Positions 52,276 through 62,895 of a stretch of DNA of 64,000 nt are shown here, in pieces; the stretch's first letter is position 1; each line of letters begins with the position of its first letter. The position numbers were made by a program, and so were the translations under genes. Below the pieces are notes generated by a model. That model did not search any database, was not told the origin of the DNA, and saw only the letters and a list, made by a program, of their open reading frames with translations. This stretch comes from Ophiura sarsii. Its lineage: Eukaryota > Echinodermata > Ophiuroidea > Amphilepidida > Ophiuridae. The DNA is taken from NCBI GenBank assembly GCA_035610835.1, contig CM069459.1, forward strand, positions 28,229,570 through 28,293,569, written 5' to 3'.

Positions 52276-52840
52276 CTTCAATAAATGATCAACGACAAAC
52301 ATTTGCTGACTTCAAATACCCTTATTAGTGTCACCTATTCCTGTAGTAAATCACGCTTTTAGCCATCATCATTTTGAGTATGAGTTCCATGAGTCTACAA
52401 CTACACTAGAAAATTACCCTTTTTTTGTATGGCGAGAGACTTTGCATTTCCGTGCATTCTTCTTGATGCTTTTTGAAATAGCTGATGTTACAACCTCCTC
52501 AGCACATTTGAGACAGGAAATAACATGCGATGATCGTTGGCCAACACCCTGTGAAAGAAATCATCAACATTATTTATGTTTGAGTTTGGTTAGATGAGTT
52601 AGCTGAGAATGAGGTAGATGCTGTTGATATGTGTGTTGGGTGTTTGAGTTTGGTAAATTGGCCTGTGAAAGAAATCATCAATATTATTTACAAATTTAAA
52701 TAGCAAGGTATGTGATGATAGAGTTGCCTTTTGTGTTCAAAGATAGCTCTGCGCTGTAGTCAGTTGGGGTCACATTGGCTATATCAAGTAGGGGTTGAAT
52801 CTCTATTGTAGGTTGTAGATCACCAATGAATCGCGCTTCA
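52276..52840. other. Intergenic, no gene seen
   Basis: The words 'GTGAAAGAAATCATCAA(C/T)ATTATTTA' occur twice (52552-52575, 52661-52690), a local duplication of about 110 bp. Confidence 0.4.
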
Positions 52841-52990
52841 TAATAGTATGGTCACATGGTGCTGCAGAATAGTGCCTGAACACCATAACTGCATGGGCCT
52901 GCACAGCTTAATTACCTCCAATATCTTTGCTTTAGTTATTTTGAAGGAGTGTGCTGTTTCTTCAGGCGCGAGGCGTCAGCGGGTAAAATC
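52838..52990 (-). repeat. Repeat shared with 62170-62320
   Basis: GCGCTTCATAATAGTATGGT, then GGTGCTGCAGAATAGTGCCT, GCATGGGCCTGCAC and GAAGGAGTG..CTGTTTCTTC recur at 62180-62310. They may be remnants of one transposon gene; the reading frame is not clear. Confidence 0.7.
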
Positions 52991-53000
52991 ATATTTTTCT

Positions 53001-53412
53001 AAAGGGACATGGGGTAGTGTTGAAGAACTTTTTTGATATTAATTTACTTCAGAATTCAAGATAAACATTAACAATTTACCATCATGGTTGTTTCTACTCC
53101 CAAAAACACAACACAACTTGATTACAACAATGCCATTGCTATTTATTGAACATTTTCTTAAAAACGCCCTCTTTGTAAATAATGTTAGCGTTATTTATCA
53201 CGCGTGCTGCAGTGGGACACTGTTTGACGTAAAGTGATGATTACAGCTCAACCAACATTTTTGAATCAACGTTTTGTTGTACAAAGAGGGCTGATTGTTA
53301 TAGGTGTTATAGGTTCATATAAGTATAATACAATTGTAAAAATATACAAATCACAGTTTTGATCATAATTGAGGGCACAGCCTCAAACACATCTCTTCAT
53401 GTCCCTTAAAGT
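53001..53412. mobile_element. Non-autonomous element 'AAGGGACATG', complete copy
   Basis: AAAGGGACATGGGG at the left, CATGTCCCTTAAA at the right, with the interior matching 29765-30030. The right flank reads TTAA and the left CTAA, so a TTAA target is likely. Confidence 0.75.
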
Positions 53413-53914
53413 ATAAGTACAATTTACTATACCAATCTACCTTAACTCCAGGAGCTTAGCCACAGTCGGCAACAGTCACCTGGATAAGGGACTACATCTC
53501 TACACTATCCTGATGAATGATGGGATTAAATGAAGGCGTGTGTTATATGTACCATAGCCCTCCAAAGCCCTTCCACGTTGACGGGCCTCAAACTCCCTCC
53601 CGAGTCTGCAGCACTCTATGCTCCAAGATTCTCCATTTTCGTCTTCTGAGTGGAGTTGGTGCACCTCTGTCTGCTCGTCGAATATGAAGTTCCTGCAATC
53701 TCTCCTCATCTTTCAGTTTGCGAATACACACCCATAAACTGGGGTGACGGATCCCAACCACCTGTGTCCATCTATGATGGAAACCTATACACAAAATAAT
53801 TGAAATAGCTATTTAGATGGGTACCGTTTTATCCAAAATCAACTTAGAAATGGGTATGGGTTTTGAATCTCCAGACGTACATCCCAGACTAAATAAAATT
53901 CAAGTATCCCTGCC

Positions 53915-53916
<2 letters not shown>

Positions 53917-53954
<38 letters not shown>
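53917..53954. repeat. Poly-C tract of about 38 bases
   Basis: Uninterrupted C run on the plus strand (G on the minus). The length in an assembly of this sort may be unreliable. Confidence 0.95.
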
Positions 53955-53957
<3 letters not shown>

Positions 53958-54158
53958 TTATCATATGGGTGAGGCTATAGAGTTACTGTCTTTGTCCAAG
54001 ATTGTCAAGTTCAAGCAAAGAAATTTTCAATCATGTGTCTCCTTGCTATGGCCCCATTCCTGTAGTTGAGCTGATCCGCTGGAGGATCTGGTTGGTCTGC
54101 TTCAATATCCTCATCATCTTCAGGACACAGATTCTTCTCCTTCAAATCTTTGCTTATG

Positions 54159-54832
54159 TTAAACAAGACACAACAAACTGTCACAACTGATCAGCATCAT
54201 CAGATAAAAATAAATAAAAAATTGCATGGAACTGAATAAATTGGCAGCTGTGGCAGATTGCAAACATTTTAACATGTCTTCCATAACAGTTAGTTTCCTC
54301 TCCTCTATGGCCAACTTCCTCTCCTCTATGTTTAATAACTTTTCATGTACATCCACATTTACCCCCTCCCCTCCTCCAGTATTCCTAGATTCGCCCATAC
54401 TACTCTTCCCACCCCTACTACTAGTCCCACCACTAGCACTACTCCCATAGCTACTACTACTCAAACCCCTACTACTAGTCCCATCAGTAATACTCCCACC
54501 CCTGCTACTACCACTACTCCCTCCTGTGCTTCTCCCACCCGTAACTCTAACCCTACTACTACCCCCACCTCTAATACTACTCCCATCACTACTCCCACCC
54601 ATACTCCCACCCTTTTCCTCTTCATCATTTGTCTCCTCGCCGTCAGCATCAGTGATGGACTCCTCGGCGTCAGTCTGGGACGTCTGCGATGGTGAACCAT
54701 CCTGGCTGTCATCCTCATCCGAGATGGGGTCCACCTCTGTTTCTTGACCCAGGACTCCTTCCCTCTGCTCTTTCTCCATATGGTCTAGGACAACTTCATA
54801 GATCTCATTGTAGGGGAGCTGCGGCCCACCTC
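54159..54832 (-). pseudogene. Harbinger-type Myb-like accessory protein, C-terminal exon
   Basis: Behind acceptor GTAATTCAG the minus strand reads 'GGGPQLPYNEIYEVVLDHME'. A long acidic then Gly/Ser/Arg low-complexity region follows, then EKLLNIEERKLAIEERKLTV (amphipathic helix). The 'TGGGPxxPxxxxEExVLxxL...LxxxExxLxIEExRLxIE' layout is that of the Myb/SANT-like second protein of Harbinger elements, which helps the nuclease reach DNA. The N-terminal Myb exon is not found. The tail after the helix (about 54240 on) runs into unrelated hydrophobic residues. Confidence 0.6.
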
Positions 54833-56028
54833 CTGAATTACGTTTAATAAATGAATCAAAGAGAAATATAAAGCATTCGTAAAGTTAGTATAAGCAATAA
54901 ACAGGAATAGAACACGGTATGCGGAGTGCACTATAGAAAATGTTTAAATCCAATCTATGGGCGTGTTCCCACTGTGACTGTTTGATACCAGGTCGTGGAC
55001 TCCATGCTACATCAAGTCTACTTCCAAGCCTAGTGGGAACGCGCAATAAGGGGTTTCTACCCTACATTTACGATGTAGGGTCGAATAATAATACACTTAA
55101 GGCCTATTTCAAATAAGTTTAGGTTCAATTTCACAGGGTCAAGCGGGACTACACCAGAGGTATAGCGTTGGCTCAAAAATATAAGTGGTCCAACTGAATT
55201 TTTCTTGACTCTTTGATGACTATGATGACTGCAAAAATGAAATTCAAGGTGTCCCTAAAATGATCAATGGGTTCGTAATGTAAGCGAAGGATAGTCAACA
55301 CTTTTTTAGTCTTGCTTAAGTAATTTGATGACCACTGACTCCTCGTAATGCTACCCTTAAAAGTACATACGTAAAATCGTATCGCACCAATAATATATGT
55401 CTCAAAAAGCCTCGAATATGATAATACTACTGCGATTCAAAACTTGTGAATACCGCCATGCCTGATGATGGGTTCAATCGTCATGCATGTTTAAATTCCC
55501 AAAATCAAAAGTTTATTCAAAATATAAACATGCATGTTATTATAAAATCTTAACAAAATGTGAGAATAACCAAATATTAGTGTATATGTTCTTTTTTGTG
55601 TTACTGTTAGCCTGCAGCTCATATTTATACTTATAGTTTTTTAAATGATTTAATTCAGTAAGGCCTTTTTCTGGTAGACAAATAATCCCTTACTTATTTA
55701 AAAAAAAAAGAATATGTAAATGAAATCATCTTTCCCTATTAATAAAGTTGAATGGATTTTTATTTGTTTTGTTCTTTTGACATTTCCATGTTTATATTTT
55801 GTATAATTGGTTTGAAGCAGCTGATTTGCATTACTTTGTATATGCCAGAAAATGGTTACAACATGGCTCTTTCTTTTAAAATGCCCATATTCCATTTAAA
55901 ATTAATAGACATTTTAATTTTTATTGGTCGATGTCACACCGAAATACCCATTTTACCAGCAAATGTACAACCAATTTTAGTTTAATAAAAAATGATGTAG
56001 GCTTCAGTTTTAATATGAAAGTACTTAC
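54833..56028. other. MULE intron portion / AT-rich DNA
   Basis: Contains a short inverted pair GCGTGTTCCCACT/AGTGGGAACGCGC (54962-55027) and CCCTACAT/ATGTAGGG. No gene. Confidence 0.5.
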
Positions 56029-56339
56029 CCTCGACGTAGTTGTTAGTCCGTTCGGTCATGCTAAGGCCGTAGACATTCCAAAATGTTGGTGGAAACATTT
56101 GTCCATTCATATATGTCCTCCTGACGTAGTCAAGGAATTGCGCTAACGCTGGATATTGACGAAAAAGATTTATACCTGAAACAAATGAGCACAAATCGTA
56201 CAGGAAGATAACCAATTGCCATCACTTTGCGCAGGCATTTATGGACTCTACGGTCGTTCCTGTAAGGAGTCCGAGGTGCTGGATGCGTCGCCAAAAACTT
56301 TGGCACAAGTGGAAGTAACAGCCTCTTGCACTTGCTCCT

Positions 56340-56711
56340 GTGGGGGCACGATGCCTTGTTGCCGCACAGAATGTGTTGGGCGGGTGCTTGGTGGCGGCAC
56401 ATGATGAGTGGGACATCTGCTCCTGAGAGGCACATGTGTGGGGCCGGTGCTTGGTGGGGACACATGATGAGTGGGACGGCTGCTCCGGGGCAGCACATGT
56501 GTGTTCTGTGTGCTTGTGCTCCTCTGTGGGGGCACGGTGCTTTGTTGCCTCACAGAATGTGATGGGCGGGTGCTTGGTGGCGGCACATGATGAGTGGGAC
56601 ATCTGCTCCTGAGAGGCACATGTGTGGGGCCGGTGCTTGGTGGGGACACATGATGAGTGGGACGGCTGCTCCGGGGCAGCACATGTGTGTTCTGTGTGCT
56701 TGTGCTCCTCT
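56340..56711 (-). repeat. 183-bp tandem duplication with internal sub-repeats
   Basis: TGGGGGCACGATGCCTTGTT and its variant begin each copy. Within it, GTGCTTGGTGGCGGCACATG, then ATGAGTGGGAC, repeats at about 60 bp. It stays open on the minus strand in two frames, giving Ser/Pro/His/Thr-rich sequence fused to the MULE exon. Confidence 0.92.
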
Positions 56712-56712
56712 G

Positions 56713-57467
56713 TAATTATGCTGTGTTAATAATAATAGGAAACAAACAATATTAAGAGAAAATAAAGAAATCGATGTATTGCATCAAGTCTTTAGTTATG
56801 TTTGCTATGCAATTCTACTTTTGACTTGAGTGTTCAGATATTGATTGTAGTATGTTGTATTAAAAAAATAAAAACAATGATAATGACAGTAAAAACGAAA
56901 TCTGTTCAGCGTCCGGCTTTTAATGACACAAAGATGGAAAAAGCTCTTGCTTTTTGTATTACTTTGCAATATAGCCATCGATCATTGTTGGCAATAAATT
57001 ATGCGAACCTAAACACGAGATGCGTCGTTAAACATGGCACGGTTCTGGGTTTGGTGTGTACAGGTAACCATTTTTTAAAATTTATTTTAATGTTAGCACA
57101 CCTTAATTACAATCACTTAAAGGAATGGTCCCGCAAGCACAACATTGAGCATTATTTGTTAGAAACATAATTATCGAGCCGACGTTACGTAATTATATAG
57201 AACAAAACACTGTACTAGTCACAAAAATGAATAAAAACTGCCATCACTCAACATGCACTTTTTAAAATTCGCGGCGATTGAAAGTCCCGGTGTCGATTGC
57301 GGTTTTTATTTGTTTTTGTCATAAGTGTGGTGTTTTCTTCTATATCATTACAAAAGTTGGGCTCGATAGTTATATTTCTAACATATAATGCACACTTTTA
57401 TGCTTGCGGGACACCTCCTTTAAGTTATCCAAATGTCTGTGTAAGTTACTTGTTACTGTTTTTATGA
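56713..57467. other. Intergenic, no gene supported
   Basis: A plus-strand 122-codon open stretch (56802-57170) has no recognised feature. Words ATGGTCCCGCAAGCA (57125) and TGCTTGCGGGACACC (57402) form an inverted pair around 57120-57425, suggesting a MITE of about 300 bp. Confidence 0.45.
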
Positions 57468-58556
57468 CTAGGCCTCGTCCACCTCCTTGTCACCAGAATC
57501 ACCCTGGTCTTTGAAATGGGCATTGTATGCGTCCTGGCTAACTTGCAATGCCTTTAGGTGTTTGCGCGGGGTATCTTGTAGATCATCAAATTTTCTTTTA
57601 ACGGAAAGGCGATTGGACCTCTTGTTCTTTCCGGACGTTACAGTTTCTACGGCTCCAAAGCCCATCGTCTGTAGTTTCTCCATGAAGGAAATGGCTGATC
57701 CAACATTCACGCGGCTCTGGGTAACTCCCGTAATAGGATCTGGAAGGTGTGGCGCACGACGATTCTGCGCTGCCTTACTCGCCGTCATTGGTTTCAGTGG
57801 AGATGAAAGAAACTTAACGATGTGCTCCTGATACTTAGCGATATATCCTTCATCGTCATCGATACTTTCTAAAGATGGAGGCATAAGAGCCCACTTGTTA
57901 TGTAACACGTATTCTACTACACGCCAAGCTCTCTCTAAGCTGTTCAGGCTGATGACTGTTTCCCATGCATTGTCACTAATGATTTCACCTTTCGCTAAAG
58001 TGTCAAAAGCGATCTCCATGACATGGATGATTCCAGCAAGTCGGACGAGATGGGTGATTGCCTTGATCAGATGACCGCGTCGGTTTTCATCATTTGTCGT
58101 GGATTTTTGTCCTTGGATATTATCATGCATTTCTGCAAACCACGTTTGCGCTGCATCGCTGAAAGTGTAGGCGATTGGCCCGTCGCTGAGTTGGTGTAAT
58201 TCTCTAATAGCTTTAAAGACATCATACAGAGACACAATGTCCGTAGGCATGGGCACTTGGAGATCGTTGAAAGGGACCAGAATTTCGCCAGGACAACAGA
58301 CCATGATGCGATCGTAAAATCCATCCTGGTTGTCCCGGTGGAGCATTTCTATTAGGAATTTCGGTTGGATGAAACCGGAGTAGTTGAACGCCGTGTGTTC
58401 CATCTTACATGTTTGCGCACAGTTCTTGAAATTTCGTTGCCAAGAGCCTCTGTTAAACAACGAGAGCAGCGTCGTCTTGTCTATTTTGGAACCAGTTGGT
58501 TTATATAGATCCAATTGTTGAAACAACGTCATGACCTCGTCGTAAATGGCTAGGAT
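57468..58556 (-). CDS. DUF3987-like protein, intact terminal exon
   Basis: An open exon of 362 codons starts after the acceptor TTGTAACAACAG as ILAIYDEVMTLFQQLDLYKP and ends TGA-proximal at 57468. It shows 'SKIDKTTLLSLFNRGSWQRN', 'FNYSGFIQPKFLIEML' and 'GFYDRIMVCCPGEILVPFND'. A helical region 'NRRGHLIKAITHLVRLAGII' follows, and a basic tail near 'KRKFDDLQDTPRKHLKAL'. The DUF3987 pattern (DE...; FxxF..G..; PxxL; GFxxRxLxxxP) is kept. It is collinear with the broken copy at 23708-24759, including the intron acceptor. No stop or shift, unlike that copy. Its upstream exons are not found in the next 2 kb, so the gene is incomplete here. Confidence 0.7.
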   Translation of the reverse strand: MLAIYDEVMTLFQQLDLYKPTGSKIDKTTLLSLFNRGSWQRNFKNCAQTCKMEHTAFNYSGFIQPKFLIEMLHRDNQDGFYDRIMVCCPGEILVPFNDLQVPMPTDIVSLYDVFKAIRELHQLSDGPIAYTFSDAAQTWFAEMHDNIQGQKSTTNDENRRGHLIKAITHLVRLAGIIHVMEIAFDTLAKGEIISDNAWETVISLNSLERAWRVVEYVLHNKWALMPPSLESIDDDEGYIAKYQEHIVKFLSSPLKPMTASKAAQNRRAPHLPDPITGVTQSRVNVGSAISFMEKLQTMGFGAVETVTSGKNKRSNRLSVKRKFDDLQDTPRKHLKALQVSQDAYNAHFKDQGDSGDKEVDEA

Positions 58557-59264
58557 CTGTTGTTACAAAAAAGAAAGAAAAAGGTGTATTATAACAAAGT
58601 TTAATAAATAAAACAATAACGTTTATAACCAAATAAATGATTTGGCTGTGTAATGATGTGACGTCTGGCTGCCCACCCCCCAGGCAGAAAATCATGTTAA
58701 ATCAGCCGTTTTTTGACCTGTTTTTTTTAAAAATAGGGACCGTTATGGGGATCTATGGGGATCTTGCCCCCTCGGAGTGGCTGGGCTGGCTACGCGGCTG
58801 GCACAGATAATGGTAATTTTGGCACATTTGAGTGTGACTTTGCCTCATTCTCATTCATGTGGCCAAGTGCAGCAACATGTAATCATTGTGAATGTGGTAT
58901 AATTTTAAAGAGGAACACTTTAGCTTTCCATTGATATATAACATATACAAAAAGAATAATAAATAATAAAAATACATTGCTTAAAAAAAGTTTCCTAACT
59001 TTTTGTGAGCAGTTTATAAACATTGCACAATAATAAGAATATAATAAAAGCTTACCTTTTTATGTTAGACGAAACTGCTTAACGCCATATCTTTTTCGAC
59101 CCATCGAAATGCACATTGGTCTTGCGGGTAACATTAAAATAGAACCACACTTTGGACTTTATTCGTAAATCGGAGATAATATATTCGCTAAATGCCTACA
59201 TCTTGAATGAAGATCATCAACAGGTTCTCGGCACGATGAAGTTAAAACCCAATATACAATGAGT
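58557..59264. other. Intergenic, no upstream DUF3987 exon found
   Basis: AT-rich with GATCTATGGGGATC-like words at 58748-58765. I looked for 'SRNGGR' and 'ILWTVVAARK' on the minus strand and did not find them. Confidence 0.4.
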
Positions 59265-59573
59265 CTAATATGACAGCCCTGTCCATGGAGGAAGCATATG
59301 AGTTAAAAAAACTTCTACGCGGGACATCGGCTTTTTCCAGAAAACCTGAACCATTGCACGTGGCCAAATACGAATGCTCGGCATCTCCTTTCCATTAACA
59401 TCTGCCAATAAAGTTTCACGATATCTGCTTAGTCTTTCACTTGTCCAACAGAGCATTGTTGCCGCTGTATCCTTAATTTCTTCAAGCTTTGGATACTCAA
59501 AGGGTTCATTATCCATTTCCATATTAATATCCAAGAAGTCACAATTTAATTCGAAATTAGGCAAACATGACAT
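59265..59573 (-). CDS. Unrecognised 102-codon frame
   Basis: The minus strand reads 'ATMLCWTSERLSRYRETLLA', 'RIWPRAMVQVFWKKPMSRVE'. Composition looks protein-like, and 'WxxxxSRVEVFLTHMLPPWT' is not low complexity, but I know no matching family. Confidence 0.3.
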   Translation of the reverse strand: MSCLPNFELNCDFLDINMEMDNEPFEYPKLEEIKDTAATMLCWTSERLSRYRETLLADVNGKEMPSIRIWPRAMVQVFWKKPMSRVEVFLTHMLPPWTGLSY

Positions 59574-59999
59574 GTCACAAACACAATTGTCATCGGTATG
59601 TTCCGCGAAAAAGCATCACACGCTATATCTTAAAAACCACCTGTCTTGGCCATGTGAAGTATAAGATGGTAGTAACAAATACTAACTAGCATACAGTAAA
59701 CTCCTAAACTGAAAAGTCTGAGGAAAGTAGGTCCCGCTCCAAGCTCATCGAGACCTGTGAACCAACTCGATCATAGAGAACTCGACCACAGAGATAATTG
59801 ACACAAGGCAGCGCGGACACTATAATACAATTAACATGTTTAAAGAGACAGCTGGAATTTAAAGGGCTTTAAACTAGTATGGTTCAAACCAATATGAAAA
59901 TAAGGTTGCTCAAAAATCAGCCGAAGTGGGTTAAGCATGGGTCACTCGCACTCGCTGTTTCAATACGTGCAGTACTTGACAGTACATGACAGTACTAAC

Positions 60000-60635
60000 C
60001 CACGTTTCTGCCATTCATTTGTACCATTGCCAGAGTAACGAATCTTCGTCTATATAGACCATGGATCGTCAGAATCTGTTCGTGTGGATGCGGTACCGTG
60101 CTGAATGTTGCATCCAAAAACAGAGTAGGACATCTCCGCATGGCACGGAGGGCCAGATCCGATACAAACATTGCAACACTCCACTTGTTGTAGAAATGGT
60201 CTGCCTCTCCATGTGGTTTCCCATATCCCTCTGATATCCACTTCGTCGATAGCGCCTGGAATGGCCGGCCACAGTGATGTCCTTATGCGCTCCAACCTTG
60301 TCGAAATTGAATGAAATGCTGGCGAGATCCATCCGCCACCCCACCACAACCTCGTCAAACACCCACTTTATTGGTTTAGAGGGGTCAATGTTTATTACTC
60401 GGCGACACCTTTCGAGGAACTCCATTGATTCAACATGTCCGGCATCTGCTGGGTGGCAATGCTGAGATGGCTGTTTGAGTATACAGATGACGGCTGGTGG
60501 GTTGTCTGCGTCAAAGTCTACGGTTGCAACTGTCGCTCTGCAATTTATCTGGTGGCAACGCCAGTAGATCTTCTGGTTTACTCTCATTTGTTGCACTGGT
60601 ATCGGTGGTCTTCAATCCTTTATATCCTGAATAAC
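60000..60635 (-). pseudogene. FLYWCH zinc finger plus MULE catalytic start
   Basis: The exon starts after acceptor TGCAG at 60635. In successive frames: 'DHRYQCNK', 'KIYWRCHQINCRATVATVDF' (FLYWCH type: YWRCxxxxCxA), 'QHCHPADAGHVE', 'RRVINIDPSKPIKWVFDEVV', 'TRLERIRTSLWPAIPG'. Then 'RRCPTLFLDATFSTVPHPHE' then QILTIHG carries the first catalytic Asp of MULE transposases. Three frame changes (about 60598, 60355, 60165) make it dead. It ends near 'NVG', where MULEs go on to 'VPLxYxLMSGK' as at 51214. Confidence 0.85.
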
Positions 60636-60639
60636 CTGC

Positions 60640-61106
60640 ATAGATAAGAATGCTACTTTAATGTGCATATTGTGCAAGTTTAAGTATACATTCACTCCAA
60701 GTCATCGAACAAGTAATTATAGAAAATACAGCCAATTTCTATGAAGCCACAATATTTTTCTATTACACTGTGACTTTACTACATGTTTGGACATGTGAAG
60801 AGTGTGTTTCTCTTTTTTGGAAGAAAAAAAGAGGCCTCAGGTTTGTGCGATGTGCCGGGCAAACTGTGGATTTATAGCTACCACAACAGTATGCTAGGGT
60901 TTAAGGGTAATACACACAGAAGGTAGGACTGGTATGTGTCTCCTAAAAGATGACACAAAAATAACCGGGAAACCCCTAAGCCTCTAGTTTTTTTTATTTT
61001 CAAACTTGCTGTCAAGCTGATTTCATTCCATGATTATCCAATGACAAGCCCCTTGATTTGCAAACAGATGATTAATTAACTGTAAAGCAATTATCCTAGC
61101 ACTTAC
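60640..61106. other. Intron-like gap between CIDE-N and FLYWCH exons
   Basis: AT-rich. No element defined. Could be an intron if the flanking exons belong together. Confidence 0.4.
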
Positions 61107-61274
61107 TTGAACTTGCCGCCATTAGTCCAGGCTTGCTCCATTCTTCTCCCTCCATCAACAACATCAGTTCTTCCCCTGTCATCAACAGTAGTACATCATC
61201 GTCATCGATTTCTGTACCGTCACTTTCACAAACAGCTAAAACACACACCTTATCAAGCTCCAGTTTCACTTCAT
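61107..61274 (-). CDS. CIDE-N-like domain exon
   Basis: After acceptor ACATGCAG the minus strand reads 'DEVKLELDKVCVLAVCESDG' then TEIDDDDVLLLMTGEELMLL and 'MEGEEW'. This is the (L/V)xEDGTxVDxExxxxxLxxxxxLxxLxxGxxW signature of the C-terminal half of CIDE-N (CAD) domains. Those domains mediate protein-protein assembly in DNA-fragmentation factors. It ends phase 1 at GTAAGT. The next exon downstream on this strand is the FLYWCH/MULE exon, so it may be part of a transposon gene and not an apoptosis gene. Confidence 0.6.
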
Positions 61275-61659
61275 CTGCATGTATTAAGGTAAAAGTAACT
61301 TGTAAGACTAAGTAGATCAATAAGGGCACATTTGGTAGCTGTGGGAAGAAGTTTGATTGGATATTGTCGGAGGTACCTTGTACAGGTAATCTAAGAGACT
61401 GGCATACTCAATGGCTGTGAGCGGTTTGATACCTTGTGAATATTGAATATGATCATTCATTTGGATATGGTATTAATTGTATCGCATGTTATAACCCTTG
61501 AAGAAATAATGAATAATGAAAAGTAACTGCCCCCTAATTTGTTAACATGCAACAGGAAACTATACATTCATTGTGAAGGGCCTATTTGGAATTTCGCCCA
61601 AAGCATTATGACAGCATTTAAAAAACGTTTGCTTAAAAGCAATAGTATTTTCCTATCTT

Positions 61660-61881
61660 GGTCTTTGGACAGTTCTAAAGGAGATCCACTTATGCCCATT
61701 CCTTTTCCATGGTTCCAGAAGGGCCTTTCTTTTCTTCATGTGTTAAATTTCAACGGTGTTTTCGTGGCATCCTTCAACTACTCCAATATGGTACTTGCTT
61801 TTAGATTCTCCCATTATAACACATGAGCCATGTTGGAACGTGATGTTCTGGCCATTTTCTGTTATCCACTGCTCTCCCTAA
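61660..61881 (-). pseudogene. Unrecognised transposon-type exon scrap
   Basis: Behind acceptor CTAAATTTTAG the minus strand reads 'GEQWITENGQNITFQHGSCV' then IMGESKSKYHIGVVEGCHEN, a stop, then 'HMKKRKALLEPWKRNGHKWI'. The 'YxIGxVExxxxxxVEIxxMKK...W' pattern is familiar from the tails of multicopy transposon proteins, but I cannot name the family. Confidence 0.35.
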
Positions 61882-62160
61882 AATTTAGAGAAAGGAGAAA
61901 TAAAGATGTCAGGTAAACATAATAATAATATCGATGAGTTAACTCATTGAGACGGAATCTTCGTCACTCTCGCCGTCTCCTGGAGTAGTATTCTCATCAA
62001 TGTGTTCATTGCATACATGTCATTGTAGAAGTGGGCTCAGGCTACAGCCTGAGCCTTTGTCATTGGTAGAGCAGTGTCAGCTGATGTTGTTCCCAAATAT
62101 TCCATGGATTGTAATAACCCTTGAACATCCTTCTTCTTAGTTGGTTTTACTCAGTCGATA
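61882..62160. other. Intergenic, no gene seen
   Basis: Nothing definable. An AAT-rich patch at 61918-61932. Confidence 0.4.
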
Positions 62161-62169
62161 CTCAGTCAC

Positions 62170-62320
62170 AGATGGCCGCGCTTCATAATGGTATGGTCGC
62201 ATGGTGCTGCAGAATAGTGCCTGAACACCTTATTAACTGCATGGGCCTGCACTGCTGACCTCCAACAGGTTTGCTTTGGTTATTTTGAAGGAGTGCTGTT
62301 TCTTCTGGTGCAAGGCAGTG
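62170..62320 (-). repeat. Second copy of the 52838-52990 repeat
   Basis: GCGCTTCATAATGGTATGGT, then GGTGCTGCAGAATAGTGCCT, then GTGCTGTTTCTTCTGG. Same order and strand as the first copy. Confidence 0.7.
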
Positions 62321-62423
62321 GTATCCTTGAAATCGTAGGCCAACCAGATTGTACAAGTTTTATATTTTCTTGCGACCATAATGAACCAGGGCATCACTCA
62401 AGAAGTCAAGTCATCACTCAAGT

Positions 62424-62895
62424 TACAATAACATTCGAAACCGCCAGGGATATTAACACAGTCTGAAAGGGCTGGACATCCATGTGCTCCATCTCATTCA
62501 TAAACATCTTGTTAACCGCATGGTACTTCATCCTCTGCAAATGACAGACTTGTACACACGCTGTCTCCCAAACATTTAGCTCATATCCATCGTTACAATA
62601 ACATTCGAAACCGCCGGGATATTAACACAGTCTGAAAGGTCTGGACATCCATGTGCTCCATCGCATTCATTAACATCTTGTTAACCGCATCGCATGGTAC
62701 TTCATCCTATGCAAATGACAGACTTGTACACACGCTGTCTCCCAAACATTTAGCTCATATCCATCGTTACAATAACATTCGAAACTGCCAGGGATATTAA
62801 CACAGTCTGAAAGGTCTGGACATCCATGTGCTCCATCTCATTCATTAACATCTTGTTAACCGCACGGTACTTCATCCTATGCAAATGAAAGACTT
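62424..62895 (-). repeat. Tandem array of about 172 bp, 2.7 copies
   Basis: TTACAATAACATTCGAAACC starts near 62424, 62595 and 62768. Each runs through GGTCTGGACATCCATGTGCT, then CCATCTCATTCATT and CAGACTTGTACACACGCTGT. The minus strand reads 'CHLQRMKYHAVNKMFMNEME' in one frame; it looks like an amplified former coding segment of unknown type. Confidence 0.9.

Larger units (their letters stand above)
53500..56712 (-). pseudogene. Second MULE transposase, exons 56712-56217, 56175-56029, 53784-53500
   Basis: The first exon ends 'GCYFHLCQSFWRRIQHLGL' (CxFH block) and KVMAIG after a 2 x 183-bp tandem array. The next gives INLFRQYPALAQFLDYVRRT and 'SMTERTNNYVEG', ending phase 1 at GTAAGT. The third joins in frame as GFHHRWTQVVGIRHPSLWVC then IRKLKDEER. 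The order CxFH, RTNNxVEG, HPxLW is that of MULE transposases. Between the first two is only 41 bases, too short for a usual intron, so either a frameshift or a relic. The third exon loses frame near 53640. A Myb-like scrap of another transposon lies in the 2.2-kb gap. Confidence 0.75.

Noticed and set aside
54345..54780. Plus-strand Thr/Pro-rich frame (54345-54695) and other open frames over the Ser/Gly region
   Set aside because: Shadows of the minus-strand low-complexity exon that has a splice acceptor and flanking non-repetitive matches.
54962..55027. Inverted pair GCGTGTTCCCACT/AGTGGGAACGCGC as a MITE
   Set aside because: Arms only 13 bases, no other copy in the window, no target duplication found.
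61107..61274. DNA-fragmentation factor gene
   Set aside because: Only a CIDE-N-like exon is seen, among MULE exons; no nuclease or inhibitor domain follows.
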